Shown here: positions 21,672 through 30,782 of the stretch, piece after piece
Position numbering within the stretch: the stretch's first letter is position 1
Layout: the number at the start of each line of letters is the position of its first letter
NCBI GenBank assembly: GCA_030867875.1
Contig: JAOWCC010000238.1
Span: 62,001 to 126,000 of the forward strand
Length of the DNA stretch: 64,000 nucleotides
DNA from: Actinernus sp. WN-2022
Taxonomy: Eukaryota > Cnidaria > Anthozoa > Actiniaria > Actinernidae
Direction: 5' to 3'
The notes under the pieces: model-generated
Database searches by the model: none
Seen by the model: the letters and a program-made list of their open reading frames with translations, nothing else
What the model was told of the DNA's origin: nothing
Made by a program: the position numbers and the translations under genes

Positions 21672-21832
21672 GTAAGATACAGACTCCTTGAAAGGGGCTT
21701 TGTCTTTATTTCTCCGCAGCTAGTCTAGCTGTAAATGCGAAGTACTACAGGCCTGCTGAGGTGGTAAGATACAGACTCCTTGAAAGGGGCTTTGTCTTTA
21801 TTTCTCCGCAGCTAGTAAATGCGAAGTTCCGA
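21647..21832 (+). repeat. 92-bp tandem duplication of exon 10 end and donor
   Basis: The bases from GAAGTACTACAGG through the donor and into the intron (..TTCTCCGCAGCTAGT) are repeated with a 92-bp period, one change being GAA to GAG in the exon part. The duplicate has a donor (GTG|GTAAGA) and lies after a CCGCAG that could act as an acceptor, so a cryptic mini-exon encoding part of KYYRPAEV is possible. Confidence 0.9.
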
Positions 21833-22221
21833 TATAAAGGGTTAGCCCCTCTTTTCGCGCCTTGAAAGTCGAAATTTGAAATTCAAATTGCAGAGCAGTG
21901 AAGAAGAAATGCGAGAATGTCGGTCCTCTCCTGTTAGAATGGTAGATTATGTAAATCCCATAAAGCACGGACACGAATTCTGTTTCTGACTTATCAAGCG
22001 CCTAGATGTATAGAGTCATGTTTTCAGTTATTTTGGCGATACGACTTATTTTGGCCGAGAAAATTGAAGCAAAAGTTTATATAAATCAGGACGAAATCTG
22101 TATCAGATTTACAGATCACTTATCGCTCAGTGATTTCCTTTGTTTTTTGTTTCATGAATTATTAATGAGTTTGATAATTTGAAGTTAAACATTTATGTGT
22201 TGGATTTGAATTTTTCGCGCG

Positions 22222-24183
22222 ACAACCAATCGCTAGGAAGCACTCGAGCAAAGGCTGAGTGACAACTGAAGGTATTAGTGGCCTGGTCATGGCTCTTCTA
22301 TACCGGAACTTCCTGTTTAAGCCTGGTCCACACTAGTGACGTAAGCATAGAACAGATGTGGTATGATAAGCAGTAGGAAGCACTCGGGCAAAGGCTGAGT
22401 GACAACTGAAGGTATTAGTGGCCTGGTCATGGCTCTTCTATACCGGAACTTCCTGTTTAAGCCTGGTCCACACTAGTGACGTAAGCATAGAACAGATGTG
22501 GTATGATAAGCAGTAGGAAGCACTCAAGCAAAGGCTGAGTGACAACTGAAGGTATTAGTGGCCTGGTCATGGCTCTTCTATACCGGAACTTCCTGTTTAA
22601 GCCTGGTCCACACTAGTGACGTAAGCGTAGAACAGATGTGGTATGATAGACAGTAGGAAGCACTCGAGCAAAGGCTGAGTGACAACTGAAGGTATTAGTG
22701 GCCTGGTCATGGCTCTTCTATACCGGAACTTCCTGTTTAAGCCTGGTCCACACTAGTGACGTAAGCATAGAACAGATGTGGTATGTTAAGCAGTAGGAAG
22801 CACTCGAGCAAAGGCTGAGTGACAACTGAAGGTATTAGTGGCCTGGTCATGGCTCTTCTATACCGGAACTTCCTGTTTAAGCCTGGTCCACACTAGTGAC
22901 GTAAGCATAGAACAGATGTGGTATGATAAGCAGTAGGAAGCACTCGAGCAAAGGCTGAGTGACAACTGAAGGTATTAGTGGCCTGGTCATGGCTCTTCTA
23001 TACCGGAACTTCCTGTTTAAGCCTGGTCCACACTAGTGACGTAAGCATAGAACAGATGTGGTATGTTAAGCAGTAGGAAGCACTCGAGCAAAGGCTGAGT
23101 GACAACTGAAGGTATTAGTGGCCTGGTCATGGCTCTTCTATACCGGAACTTCCTGTTTAAGCCTGGTCCACACTAGTGACGTAAGCATAGAACAGATGTG
23201 GTATGATAAGCAGTAGGAAGCACTCGAGCAAAGGCTGAGTGACAACTGAAGGTATTAGTGGCCTGGTCATGGCTCTTCTATACCGGAACTTCCTGTTTAA
23301 GCCTGGTCCACACTAGTGACGTAAGCGTAGAACAGATGTGGTATGATAAGCAGTAGGAAGCACTCGAGCAAAGGCTGAGTGACAACTGAAGGTATTAGTG
23401 GCCTGGTCATGGCTCTTCTATACCGGAACTTCCTGTTTAAGCCTGGTCCACACTAGTGACGTAAGCGTAGAACAGATGTGGTATGATAAGCAGTAGGAAG
23501 CACTCGAGCAAAGGCTGAGTGACAACTGAAGGTATTAGTGGCCTGGTCATGGCTCTTCTATACCGGAACTTCCTGTTTAAGCCTGGTCCACACTAGTGAC
23601 GTAAGCGTAGAACAGATGTGGTATGATAAGCAGTAGGAAGCACTCGAGCAAAGGCTGAGTGACAACTGAAGGTATTAGTGGCCTGGTCATGGCTCTTCTA
23701 TACCGGAACTTCCTGTTTAAGCCTGGTCCACACTAGTGACGTAAGCATAGAACAGATGTGGTATGATAAGCAGTAGGAAGCACTCGAGCAAAGGCTGAGT
23801 GACAACTGAAGGTATTAGTGGCCTGGTCATGGCTCTTCTATACCGGAACTTCCTGTTTAAGCCTGGTCCACACTAGTGACGTAAGCGTAGAACAGATGTG
23901 GTATGATAAGCAGTAGGAAGCACTCGAGCAAAGGCTGAGTGACAACTGAAGGTATTAGTGGCCTGGTCATGGCTCTTCTATACCGGAACTTCCTGTTTAA
24001 GCCTGGTCCACACTAGTGACGTAAGCGTAGAACAGATGTGGTATGATAAGCAGTAGGAAGCACTCGAGCAAAGGCTGAGTGACAACTGAAGGTATTAGTG
24101 GCCTGGTCATGGCTCTTCTATACCGGAACTTCCTGTTTAAGCCTGGTCCACACTAGTGACGTAAGCGTAGAACAGATGTGGTA
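22222..24183 (+). repeat. tandem array, 140-bp unit, 14 copies
   Basis: GACAACTGAA recurs exactly every 140 bp from 22261 to 24081 with no length change. The unit includes GGCCTGGTCATGGCTCTTCT, ATACCGGAACTTCCTGTTT (two ETS-like GGAA cores facing each other) and AGTGACGTAAGC (TGACGTAA). Units differ at a few sites: GTAAGCATAG in units 1, 2, 4-7 and 11, GTAAGCGTAG in 3, 8-10 and 12-14, and GTATGTTAAG in units 4 and 6 only. Recent, homogenised array in the intron between exons 10 and 11. Confidence 0.97.
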
Positions 24184-24451
24184 TGTGTGGGACAAACTAC
24201 AACATCTTTGTAGCCTTACGGTAACCGTTCTGTAACTTACTGTAGCGTAACTCTGTAATGTGATTGGATCAGAAAGACAAACAATTGGGAATTAAACCAT
24301 TTCAATGTCACGGCATCTCGTACAGTAACCGTGCTGTAGTCATTGCCGTAGTTTGTCTCACTCATACGAAATCTGCTCTAAACCATTTCAATGTCACGGC
24401 ATGCCGTACAGTAACCGTGCTGTAGTCATTGCCGTAGTTTGTCCCACTCAT
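24184..24451. mobile_element. MITE, TIR GTGGGACAAACTAC type, copy 2
   Basis: Starts TGTGGGACAAACTAC and ends GTAGTTTGTCCCACTCA. An internal right-end segment of about 75 bp (AAACCATTTCAATGTCACGG through CACTCATA.GAAATCTGCTCT) is present twice, so the right terminus is duplicated. It abuts the 140-bp array, whose last unit breaks off exactly where the element begins. Confidence 0.8.
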
Positions 24452-24640
24452 ATGAAATCTGCTCTAAACGCAAGTATGATACGCAGACACTGTCGTATTT
24501 AAGCGGTAATTGTTCTTGTGTTACACCTGAGTAACAAGTACCGCTAATGATCAATACATTGCTTTGTCTGCGTATGTTGCTTGTATCGCTAGTGTGAACC
24601 AGGATTTCGCACTCATAGCTGCACATCTCTACTGCTATAG

Positions 24641-24709
24641 GACCTGCTTCTGGGCACCGCCAAGAAAGCAGAGAACGTGTTGGGATGGAAACCAAAAACA
24701 AACTTCGAG
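24641..24709 (+). CDS. gmds: gmds exon 11
   Basis: Acceptor CTACTGCTATAG, donor GAG|GTGAGG, 69 nt, phase 0 to 0. Encodes DLLLGTAKKAENVLGWKP and KTNFE, the family C-terminal motif (LxGD..KA...LGWKP). The usual GD is GT here. Length matches the human exon. Confidence 0.93.
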
Positions 24710-24749
24710 GTGAGGCAACAAATGTTGAGTTGTAAAAGGGCTGTGTGAC

Positions 24750-25040
24750 GGTGTGGCTGCGTCACGGTGTGGCTGCGTCACGGTGTGGCTGCGTCACGGT
24801 GTGGCTGCGTCACGGTGTGGCTACGTCACGGTGTGGCTGCGTCACGGTGTGGCTGCGTCACGGTGTGGCTGCGTCACGGTGTGGCTGCGTCACGGTGTGG
24901 CTGCGTCACGGTGTGGCTGCGTCACGGTGTGGCTACGTCACGGTGTGGCTGCGTCACGGTGTGGCTGCGTCACGGTGTGGCTGCGTCACGGTGTGGCTGC
25001 GTCACGGTGTGGCTGCGTCACGGTGTGGCTGCGTCACGGT
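24750..25040 (+). repeat. tandem array, 16-bp unit, about 18 copies
   Basis: Unit GTGTGGCTGCGTCACG, almost invariant (two units have CTACG). Because 16 is not a multiple of three and the unit has no stop, all three forward frames are open and give the same 16-residue peptide repeat. I treat these frames as non-coding. It begins 40 bp after the exon 11 donor. Confidence 0.95.
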
Positions 25041-25169
25041 GAGAGGTCTTTATATTCGCAGTGCGGACACAGTTAATATTTCAGCGATGTTCTTATGAAC
25101 TGACGAACCTCGCGCACATGTGGGATGGTTTTAAAAATCAAAGGAAATTTGCCAAAAATGACTAACATT

Positions 25170-25917
25170 AGGGCCATTTATACGAGAGAAATAAGACGCG
25201 GCTTACGTAAGACGGGAACTGACCCATTTATACGAGCTAGGCTTGCATAAGACGCAAAGTTCTCGTATAAATGGTTCGCTCCAGTAAGGTATATTCCTCG
25301 TTTTCGGGTATGGTTGTCATGGTTCAGTATGTCGTGTCAAAATGTATCAAAATGGTGCGGGTTGGCAAGAAGGCAAAACGTTTGGCGTTGTCAAGAAAAA
25401 ACGACGTAAATATCAGTGTCTGTTCTGTTTCCAATTCCTTGCACACCTGCAAGAATTGCTTCTCTCCCAATAAGGTCCAAGTGTTCCTCTTAACAGGCCT
25501 CTTGGCTCTTTTCTTTTCAGAGCTACCAGCTTCGTCTGCCGACTCAACAGAAACAAAAGTAGCCGCCATCTTGTCCTTCATTTCCGGCCGGGAAGACGTA
25601 ACAACACAATCTCGTTCCCAGAGCCTGCGATATTTTGGCCAGTGCCAAGATAACAACAAAACGTAACTGTTCCCGTCTTCAACAAGACGCGAACAACTGT
25701 TGACCCCGTTTATACGTGAGTTTTCGCGTCTTATCTTAGACGCGGCCTAGCTAAGAACAGCTCAAAACCCTAGTCCAGAATAAGCCGCGTCCTATGTTAG
25801 ACGCGGCTTGTGTTAATCGCGAACAGAAGTTTTGTACCTTTTATACGAGCAGTTCGCGTCTTACGTAAGCCGCGTCTTATGTAAGCCGCGTCTTATTTCT
25901 CTCGTATAAATGGCCCT
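25170..25917. mobile_element. Harbinger-like TIR element with 3-bp duplication
   Basis: Inverted ends AGGGCCATTTATACGAGAGA..., about 45 bp, exact to the last base on both sides. ATT flanks the element at 25167-25169 and 25918-25920. Subterminal GACGCGGCTTACGTAAGACG-like motifs repeat on both sides. A three-base duplication and an internal Myb/SANT-like ORF suggest the PIF/Harbinger superfamily (inference; that group usually duplicates TWA). No transposase is present, so it is non-autonomous. Confidence 0.8.
25324..25659 (-). pseudogene. Myb/SANT-like protein remnant of the TIR element
   Basis: A 111-residue frame inside the element. A region rich in Lys/Arg and Glu is followed by KRNTWTLLGEKQFLQVCKEL, which resembles the first helix of Myb/SANT or trihelix DNA-binding domains (WT..E...FL..). 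Harbinger transposons typically encode such a protein besides the transposase. Only about one helix-turn survives before the pattern is lost, so it is likely defunct. Confidence in the family is moderate. Confidence 0.45.
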
Positions 25918-25920
25918 ATT

Positions 25921-26480
25921 GTCTTCGAGGGATATTGCGTATCATTTCAATCAATCGAGGAAGGAGACTGTTTGTAGCCAATTAACGACCACTAATCGAA
26001 CACGAATGCGAAACAAGTTTTATCCAATCTTGTATTTAAATAACAAGTCGCTACCCCCACCCCTGAATACGTGGATTTTCGTACTGCGTGTATTGGACGT
26101 GTTACATCCTGGTGTTTAGAATTAACGGCTACAGCAATTTCCTAAGAAACTGAACTTGTAATCACAAATATAAGGGACCGTCGTCCATTTTACCTATTAG
26201 GGATTGGGGGTTTGGAGACTAAACTTAAGGGTAATCATGTTTTTTTGCCTTTGAATTGCCGATAAACAATTTCCACACAAGTAATACATTAACTGCAGCA
26301 CGACCATTCACCGGTTGTCATGTTGTTGAAGTAGATGTTGATCAGGTTTGCCTAACCTTGCTCAGATATTGATACTTTGTTTCGATCTGTTTTTGAAAAC
26401 TGTCAGGTTGATTATCATTTCAGCGCACGATCCATGCAAACACGAGAAACGTGCTCGCGGAAAACCTACGCACTCAATCA
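25921..26480. other. intron sequence, nothing recognised
   Basis: Between the Harbinger-like element and the foldback element with 24-bp repeats. No repeat or exon candidate seen. Confidence 0.5.
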
Positions 26481-26894
26481 GAAGCCTAACGGAGTTAATG
26501 CAGAACTATAGCTGATATTACAGTGGCGCCTACGAATAGCAGTTTCAGCGGTATTGACCCGAACGCCTCACTTCGATGTAATGAAGCACCATTGAAACCA
26601 TTATAGTTGCATGAACCAACACCCTCTTAAACAAGCACGACTAATTTAGATACACAGTTTGGGTCAATACTGCTGACACTGTTTGGGTCAATACTGCTGA
26701 AACTGTTTGGGTCAATACTGCTGAAACAGTTTGGGTCAATACTGCTGAAACTGTTTGGGTCAATACTGCTGACACTGTTTGGGTCAATACTGCTGAAACA
26801 GTTTGGGTCAATACTGCTGAAACTGTTTGGGTCAATACTGCTGAAACTGCCATTCGTAGACGCCACTGTAATATCAGCTATTATTATAGGCTTC
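26481..26894. mobile_element. foldback element with one-sided 24-bp repeat expansion
   Basis: Arms TAGCTGATATTACAGTGGCG..CTACGAAT..GCAGTTTCAGC at 26509-26565 and the inverted equivalent at about 26826-26880. GAAGCCTA / TAGGCTTC extends the ends to 26481 and 26894. The inner arm sequence GTTTGGGTCAATACTGCTGA(AAC) occurs once on the left but eight times, at 24-bp spacing (GGGTCA at 26661 to 26829), on the right. The tandem array therefore grew from a subterminal motif of a transposon. Confidence 0.88.
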
Positions 26895-26999
26895 TTTCGA
26901 GATATACACCACTTGTCACCTACAAAGATTTCAATATCATGCTTTAGAGACGAAACATGTTTTTCTGTTCACCGAGAAAATAATACATTTGATTTGTTT

Positions 27000-27046
27000 C
27001 GGAGCCTCGTATTAAAACCTTTGTTCGTGACAAGTGAAGCCTTATG
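27000..27046 (+). mobile_element. right-end fragment of the ATAGCCCACTTCCG MITE
   Basis: CGGAGCCTCGTATTAAAACC and TTGTTCGTGACAAGTGAAGC match the right arm of the MITE at 9686-10155. It is cut off by the start of the following minisatellite. Confidence 0.55.
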
Positions 27047-28883
27047 CGTGTATTGACGTTACAGTGTATTGACGTGACAACAGTGTGTTGGCGTTAAAGT
27101 GTATTGACGTGACCACAGTGTTGACGTTATAGTGTATTGACGTGACCACAGTGTGTTGACGTTACAGTGTGTTGACGTGACCACAGTGTTGACGTTACAG
27201 TGTGTTTACGTGACCACAGTGTGTTGACGTTACAGTGTGTTGACGTGACCACAGTGTTGACGTTACAGTGTGTTTACGTGACCACAGTGTGTTGACGTTA
27301 CAGTGTGTTGACGTGACCACAGTGTGTTGACGTTACAGTGTATTGACGTGACCACAGTGTATTGACGTGACCACAGTGTGTTGACATGACCACAGTGTAT
27401 TGACGTGACCACAGTGTGTTGACGTGACCACAGTGTGTTGACGTGACCACAGTGTGTTGACGTTACAGTGTGTTGACGTGACCACAGTGTGTTGACGTTA
27501 CAGTGTATTGACGTGACCACAGTGTTGACGTTACAGTGTGTTGACGTGACCACAGTGTTGACGTTACAGTGTGTTGACGTGACCACAGTGTTGACGTTAC
27601 AGTGTGTTGACGTGACCACAGTGTTGACGTTACAGTGTGTTGACGTGACCACAGTGTGTTGACGTTACAGTGTATTGACGTGACCACAGTGTGTTGACGT
27701 TACAGTGTGTTGACGTGACCACAGTGTGTTGACGGTACAGTGTGTTGACGTGACCACAGTGTGTTGACGTTACAGTGTATTGACGTGACCACAGTGTGTT
27801 GACATGACAACAGTGTATTGACGTGACCACAGTGTGTTGACGCGACCACAGTGTGTTGACGTTACAGTGTATTGACGTGACCACAGTGTGTTGACGTTAC
27901 AGTGTGTTGACGTGACCACAGTGTTGACGTTATAGTGTATTGACGTGACCACAGTGTGTTGACGTTACAGTGTGTTGACGTGACCACAGTGTTGACGTTA
28001 CAGTGTGTTTACGTGACCACAGTGTGTTGACGTTACAGTGTGTTGACGTGACCACAGTGTTGACGTTACAGTGTGTTTACGTGACCACAGTGTGTTGACG
28101 TTACAGTGTGTTGACGTGACCACAGTGTGTTGACGTTACAGTGTATTGACGTGACCACAGTGTATTGACGTGACCACAGTGTGTTGACATGACCACAGTG
28201 TATTGACGTGACCACAGTGTGTTGACGTGACCACAGTGTGTTGACATGACCACAGTGTGTTGACGTTACAGTGTGTTGACGTGACCACAGTGTGTTGACG
28301 TTACAGTGTATTGACGTGACCACAGTGTTGACGTTACAGTGTGTTGACGTGACCACTGTGTTGACGTTACAGTGTGTTGACGTGACCACAGTGTTGACGT
28401 TACAGTGTGTTGACGTGACCACAGTGTTGACGTTACAGTGTGTTGACGTGACCACAGTGTGTTGACGTTACAGTGTATTGACGTGACCACAGTGTGTTGA
28501 CATGACAACAGTGTATTGACGTGACCACAGTGTATTGACGTGACCACAGTGTGTTGACGTTACAGTGTGTTGACGTTACAGTGTATTGACGTGACCACAG
28601 TGTGTTGACGTTACAGTGTATTGACGTGACCACAGTGTGTTGACGTTACAGTGTATTGACGTGACCACAGTGTATTGACATGACCACAGTGTGTTGACGT
28701 GACCACAGTGTGTTGACGTTACAGTGTATTGACGTGACCACAGTGTGTTGACGTTACAGTGTATTGACGTGACCACAGTGTGTTGACGTTACAGTGTATT
28801 GACGTGACCACAGTGTGTTGACGTTACAGTGTATTGACGTGACCACAGTGTATTGACATGACCACAGTGTGTTGACGTGACCA
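27047..28883 (+). repeat. minisatellite, 16/19-bp units, about 100 copies
   Basis: Two interleaved units, ACAGTGTGTTGACGTT (16) and ACAGTGTGTTGACGTGACC (19), with GTGT/GTAT variants. A higher-order copy with a period of about 803 bp is visible: the block from 27263 is nearly repeated from 28066. All units carry TGACG. Long minus-strand open frames here follow from the stop-free unit and are not genes. The array ends 23 bp before exon 12. Confidence 0.95.
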
Positions 28884-28906
28884 ATTGTTATATTTCTGCG
28901 TTGCAG

Positions 28907-28969
28907 GAGCTCGTGAATGAAATGATGGAAGCTGACATAGCACTGATGAAGGCGAACCCTAAGGCTTAA
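28907..28969 (+). CDS. gmds: gmds exon 12 and stop
   Basis: Acceptor TTTCTGCGTTGCAG, 63 nt to TAA. Encodes ELVNEMMEADIALMKANPKA, matching the family C-terminus (ELVREM...D..LM). No AATAAA is obvious in the next 300 bp. Confidence 0.93.
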   Translation, partial: ELVNEMMEADIALMKANPKA

Positions 28970-29595
28970 CACACGCACACTATAGGCAGTATACAATTAG
29001 CTGACGTGGTACATATATACAACTATTTCAAAAAGGTTGTCACAGGATGGATTGTGGACGTAGCTGAAAGTGTGGTGAATTCGTTTGTTTGGGGGATCAG
29101 AAACTTTTAGACGAACATTAATGGTTTTCTTCGAATCGATTTTCGACTCACACCGTAGTTTATCCGTTCCACGCACCTGCACCAATACACCCCCCCCCCC
29201 CCCCCCCCTAAATCCACCCCTGAGTTGTAACCACACTCCATTTCGGTCTGTGAATGTCGTTTGTCCTGCAGAGCATTTTTGAAATAGGTGTATATACGTT
29301 GTGACGTGCGTCAGTCCTCTTATACATATTGATGCACAGATGACGAGATGAAAGAAGTACGCCACGAGACACAGTCGAGTGTCATCTGTGCATCTTTAAC
29401 AGGACAGGCCCACGGCAAAATGAAATATATTCATTTTATACAATAATTAGCGAACGTTCCCAGCAAAATAGAGCATCTGTACTCTAATAGGTCATGGCTA
29501 TCGACCAATTAGAGAGCGCGTTTCACCCTTTTTATTATTTATAAACATTACACATTCTTATGCAAATTACCAACCAAAGCTGTAGAGACCTTCAT
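28970..29595. other. gmds 3' flank; C19 run; stray array unit
   Basis: No polyadenylation signal recognised. A run of 19 C lies at 29190-29208. 29474-29527 (ATCTGTACTCTAATAGGTCA, CGACCAATTAGAGAGCGCG) is a single diverged unit of the 88/91-bp array found in the gmds intron, in the same orientation. Confidence 0.65.
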
Positions 29596-30643
29596 TGGGT
29601 CGAATCATGAAAGCGAGGTCGGTCAGCATATTCAGTAATGGTCCAGATAAGAACTGCAGTGCTCCACGGCAAGGAATGTTAAAAGGTGTTAATTTACTAT
29701 TACTCTTTCTCGTAATTTCATTGGTTGATACTTATAAATTCAATAGAAACCCATATAAATAATGCATTTTCATTCGATTTTTTTGTGGTTTGAATGTATT
29801 TTTGATCAAACTAACTATGGTTTAATTTCGAAGAATATCGTGTGTGGGGAAAGTTCTCAAATTTGCGATTGAAAAATCTTTGTTTTCTCCATTTCCAATT
29901 GGCTGGATGGTGGCTTCTGAGTTTTCACAGAAAAAGAGCCAATAGCATAAACACAATCTTTTTTTCGAGATGTGGTTTCGACTGTAGCCAACCTTTAAAG
30001 CACTTAAGGCATATTCAAGCAAAATCGTATGCGAGGGAGGCTCATTGCCGCAGAACAATGGATTCCACTACAGTTCTTAGCCGGTTCATTTCTTAAAATT
30101 TAGAAGGATTTAGTGGATGAAATGGTTATGGGTCATTAGGTCAATGCCACAGCCCATTACTAGGAGCGTCCATCTAGTACTATATAACTACGACGGCACA
30201 GACTCGTTTTGTTCTAGAAATAGATTGCTTTTCCCCGCGAAACGGTGTACTTCCTAAGAGGTCCGCAAATTGTCGAGTTCAAAGTTGAAAACAATGGCGG
30301 CCAAAGCGGAGCGAGAGATCCAATGTCGAAGTCCACAATCCGTCATTATTCGACCCCGTACACGTTTTCCAAAGAAAAAGAACGAGACCGGTTCCTGATA
30401 ATAAATAATGCCATATTCTAATAAATAACTAAATATTTTAAACTTGACGCCGACATCACCGCTCTCGATCGAATTTACTTCGCCATTACTGAACTGAGAA
30501 TGTGCAAAATCTGACGTCACTGTCGCTTTGTCTTAAGAGTCGTGTTCATTGGCTGCTCAAATTGCTCCCGCGAAATTCCGTCTATTTTTAGGCGAAAATT
30601 TGAAAGGCAAGACCGACTGACCTCGCTTTCATGATTCAACCCC
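29596..30643. mobile_element. TIR element hosting a second MITE
   Basis: GGGTCGAATCATGAAAGCGA and GGTCGGTCA at the left pair with TGACCTCGCTTTCATGATTC and AACCCC at the right. Inside lies the TTAA-type MITE at 29635-30082. 30294-30398 is a short basic ORF (start MAAKAERE, FPKKKNE near the end) of unknown meaning. Confidence 0.65.
29635..30082 (+). mobile_element. TTAA-type MITE, copy 1
   Basis: Starts GTAATGGTCCAGATAAGAAC and ends near ACTACAGTTCTTA. It is an inverted, roughly 85-90% similar copy of 37266-37728. The left flank is ATTCA rather than TTAA and the right terminus is eroded, so it is the older copy. Confidence 0.8.
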
Positions 30644-30782
30644 AGGACCCTGTAATGGGTTTTACATGTGGTCTATTGGCCAGATTTTGTTTGATTGGCA
30701 CTTCAAGCGGACTGGTGAGTGGTTCGTGACGTCATTTCAGTCTTTCCGGAGGAAAGGAATACACCGAACAATCAATAGTTCA

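Larger units (their letters stand above)
10799..28969 (+). pseudogene. gmds: GDP-mannose 4,6-dehydratase locus, damaged
   Basis: GMDS converts GDP-mannose to GDP-4-keto-6-deoxymannose in the cytosol, the first step of GDP-fucose synthesis. It is an extended short-chain dehydrogenase using NADP. Exons equivalent to 1, 5, 6, 7, 8, 9, 10, 11 and 12 of the twelve-exon animal gene can be read in order with good splice sites (numbering by my recollection of the human gene). Exons 2-4, about 118 residues including most of the Rossmann fold, are not found in the 1.4 kb where they should lie. Exon 1 lacks one base, exon 6 has two extra bases, exon 7 is locally out of frame and exon 9 is about 5 bases short with an in-frame TAG. 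Exons 5, 8 and 10-12 are open. I infer a decaying duplicate or a badly damaged allele. Assembly error is less likely because the indels are not homopolymer slips, except in exon 1. The introns carry six tandem arrays. Confidence 0.85.

Noticed and set aside
22222..24183. CRISPR-like regular array
   Set aside because: There are no unique spacers, the whole 140-bp unit repeats, and the context is a eukaryotic intron.
24745..25098. Overlapping forward frames of 91-117 residues rich in VWLRHG
   Set aside because: These are rotations of one 16-bp repeat in three frames, inside a gmds intron.
26627..26866. Minus-strand frames with FSSIDPN and TVSAVLTQ repeats
   Set aside because: Product of the 24-bp tandem array in the foldback element, not a gene.
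27263..28996. Long minus-strand open frames (60-129 residues) with TSTHCNVNT-type repeats
   Set aside because: They follow automatically from a stop-free minisatellite unit. There is no start context, no splice logic, and several overlapping frames look the same.
29085..29282. Frame containing a poly-proline run
   Set aside because: The prolines come from a 19-base C run; nothing else supports coding.
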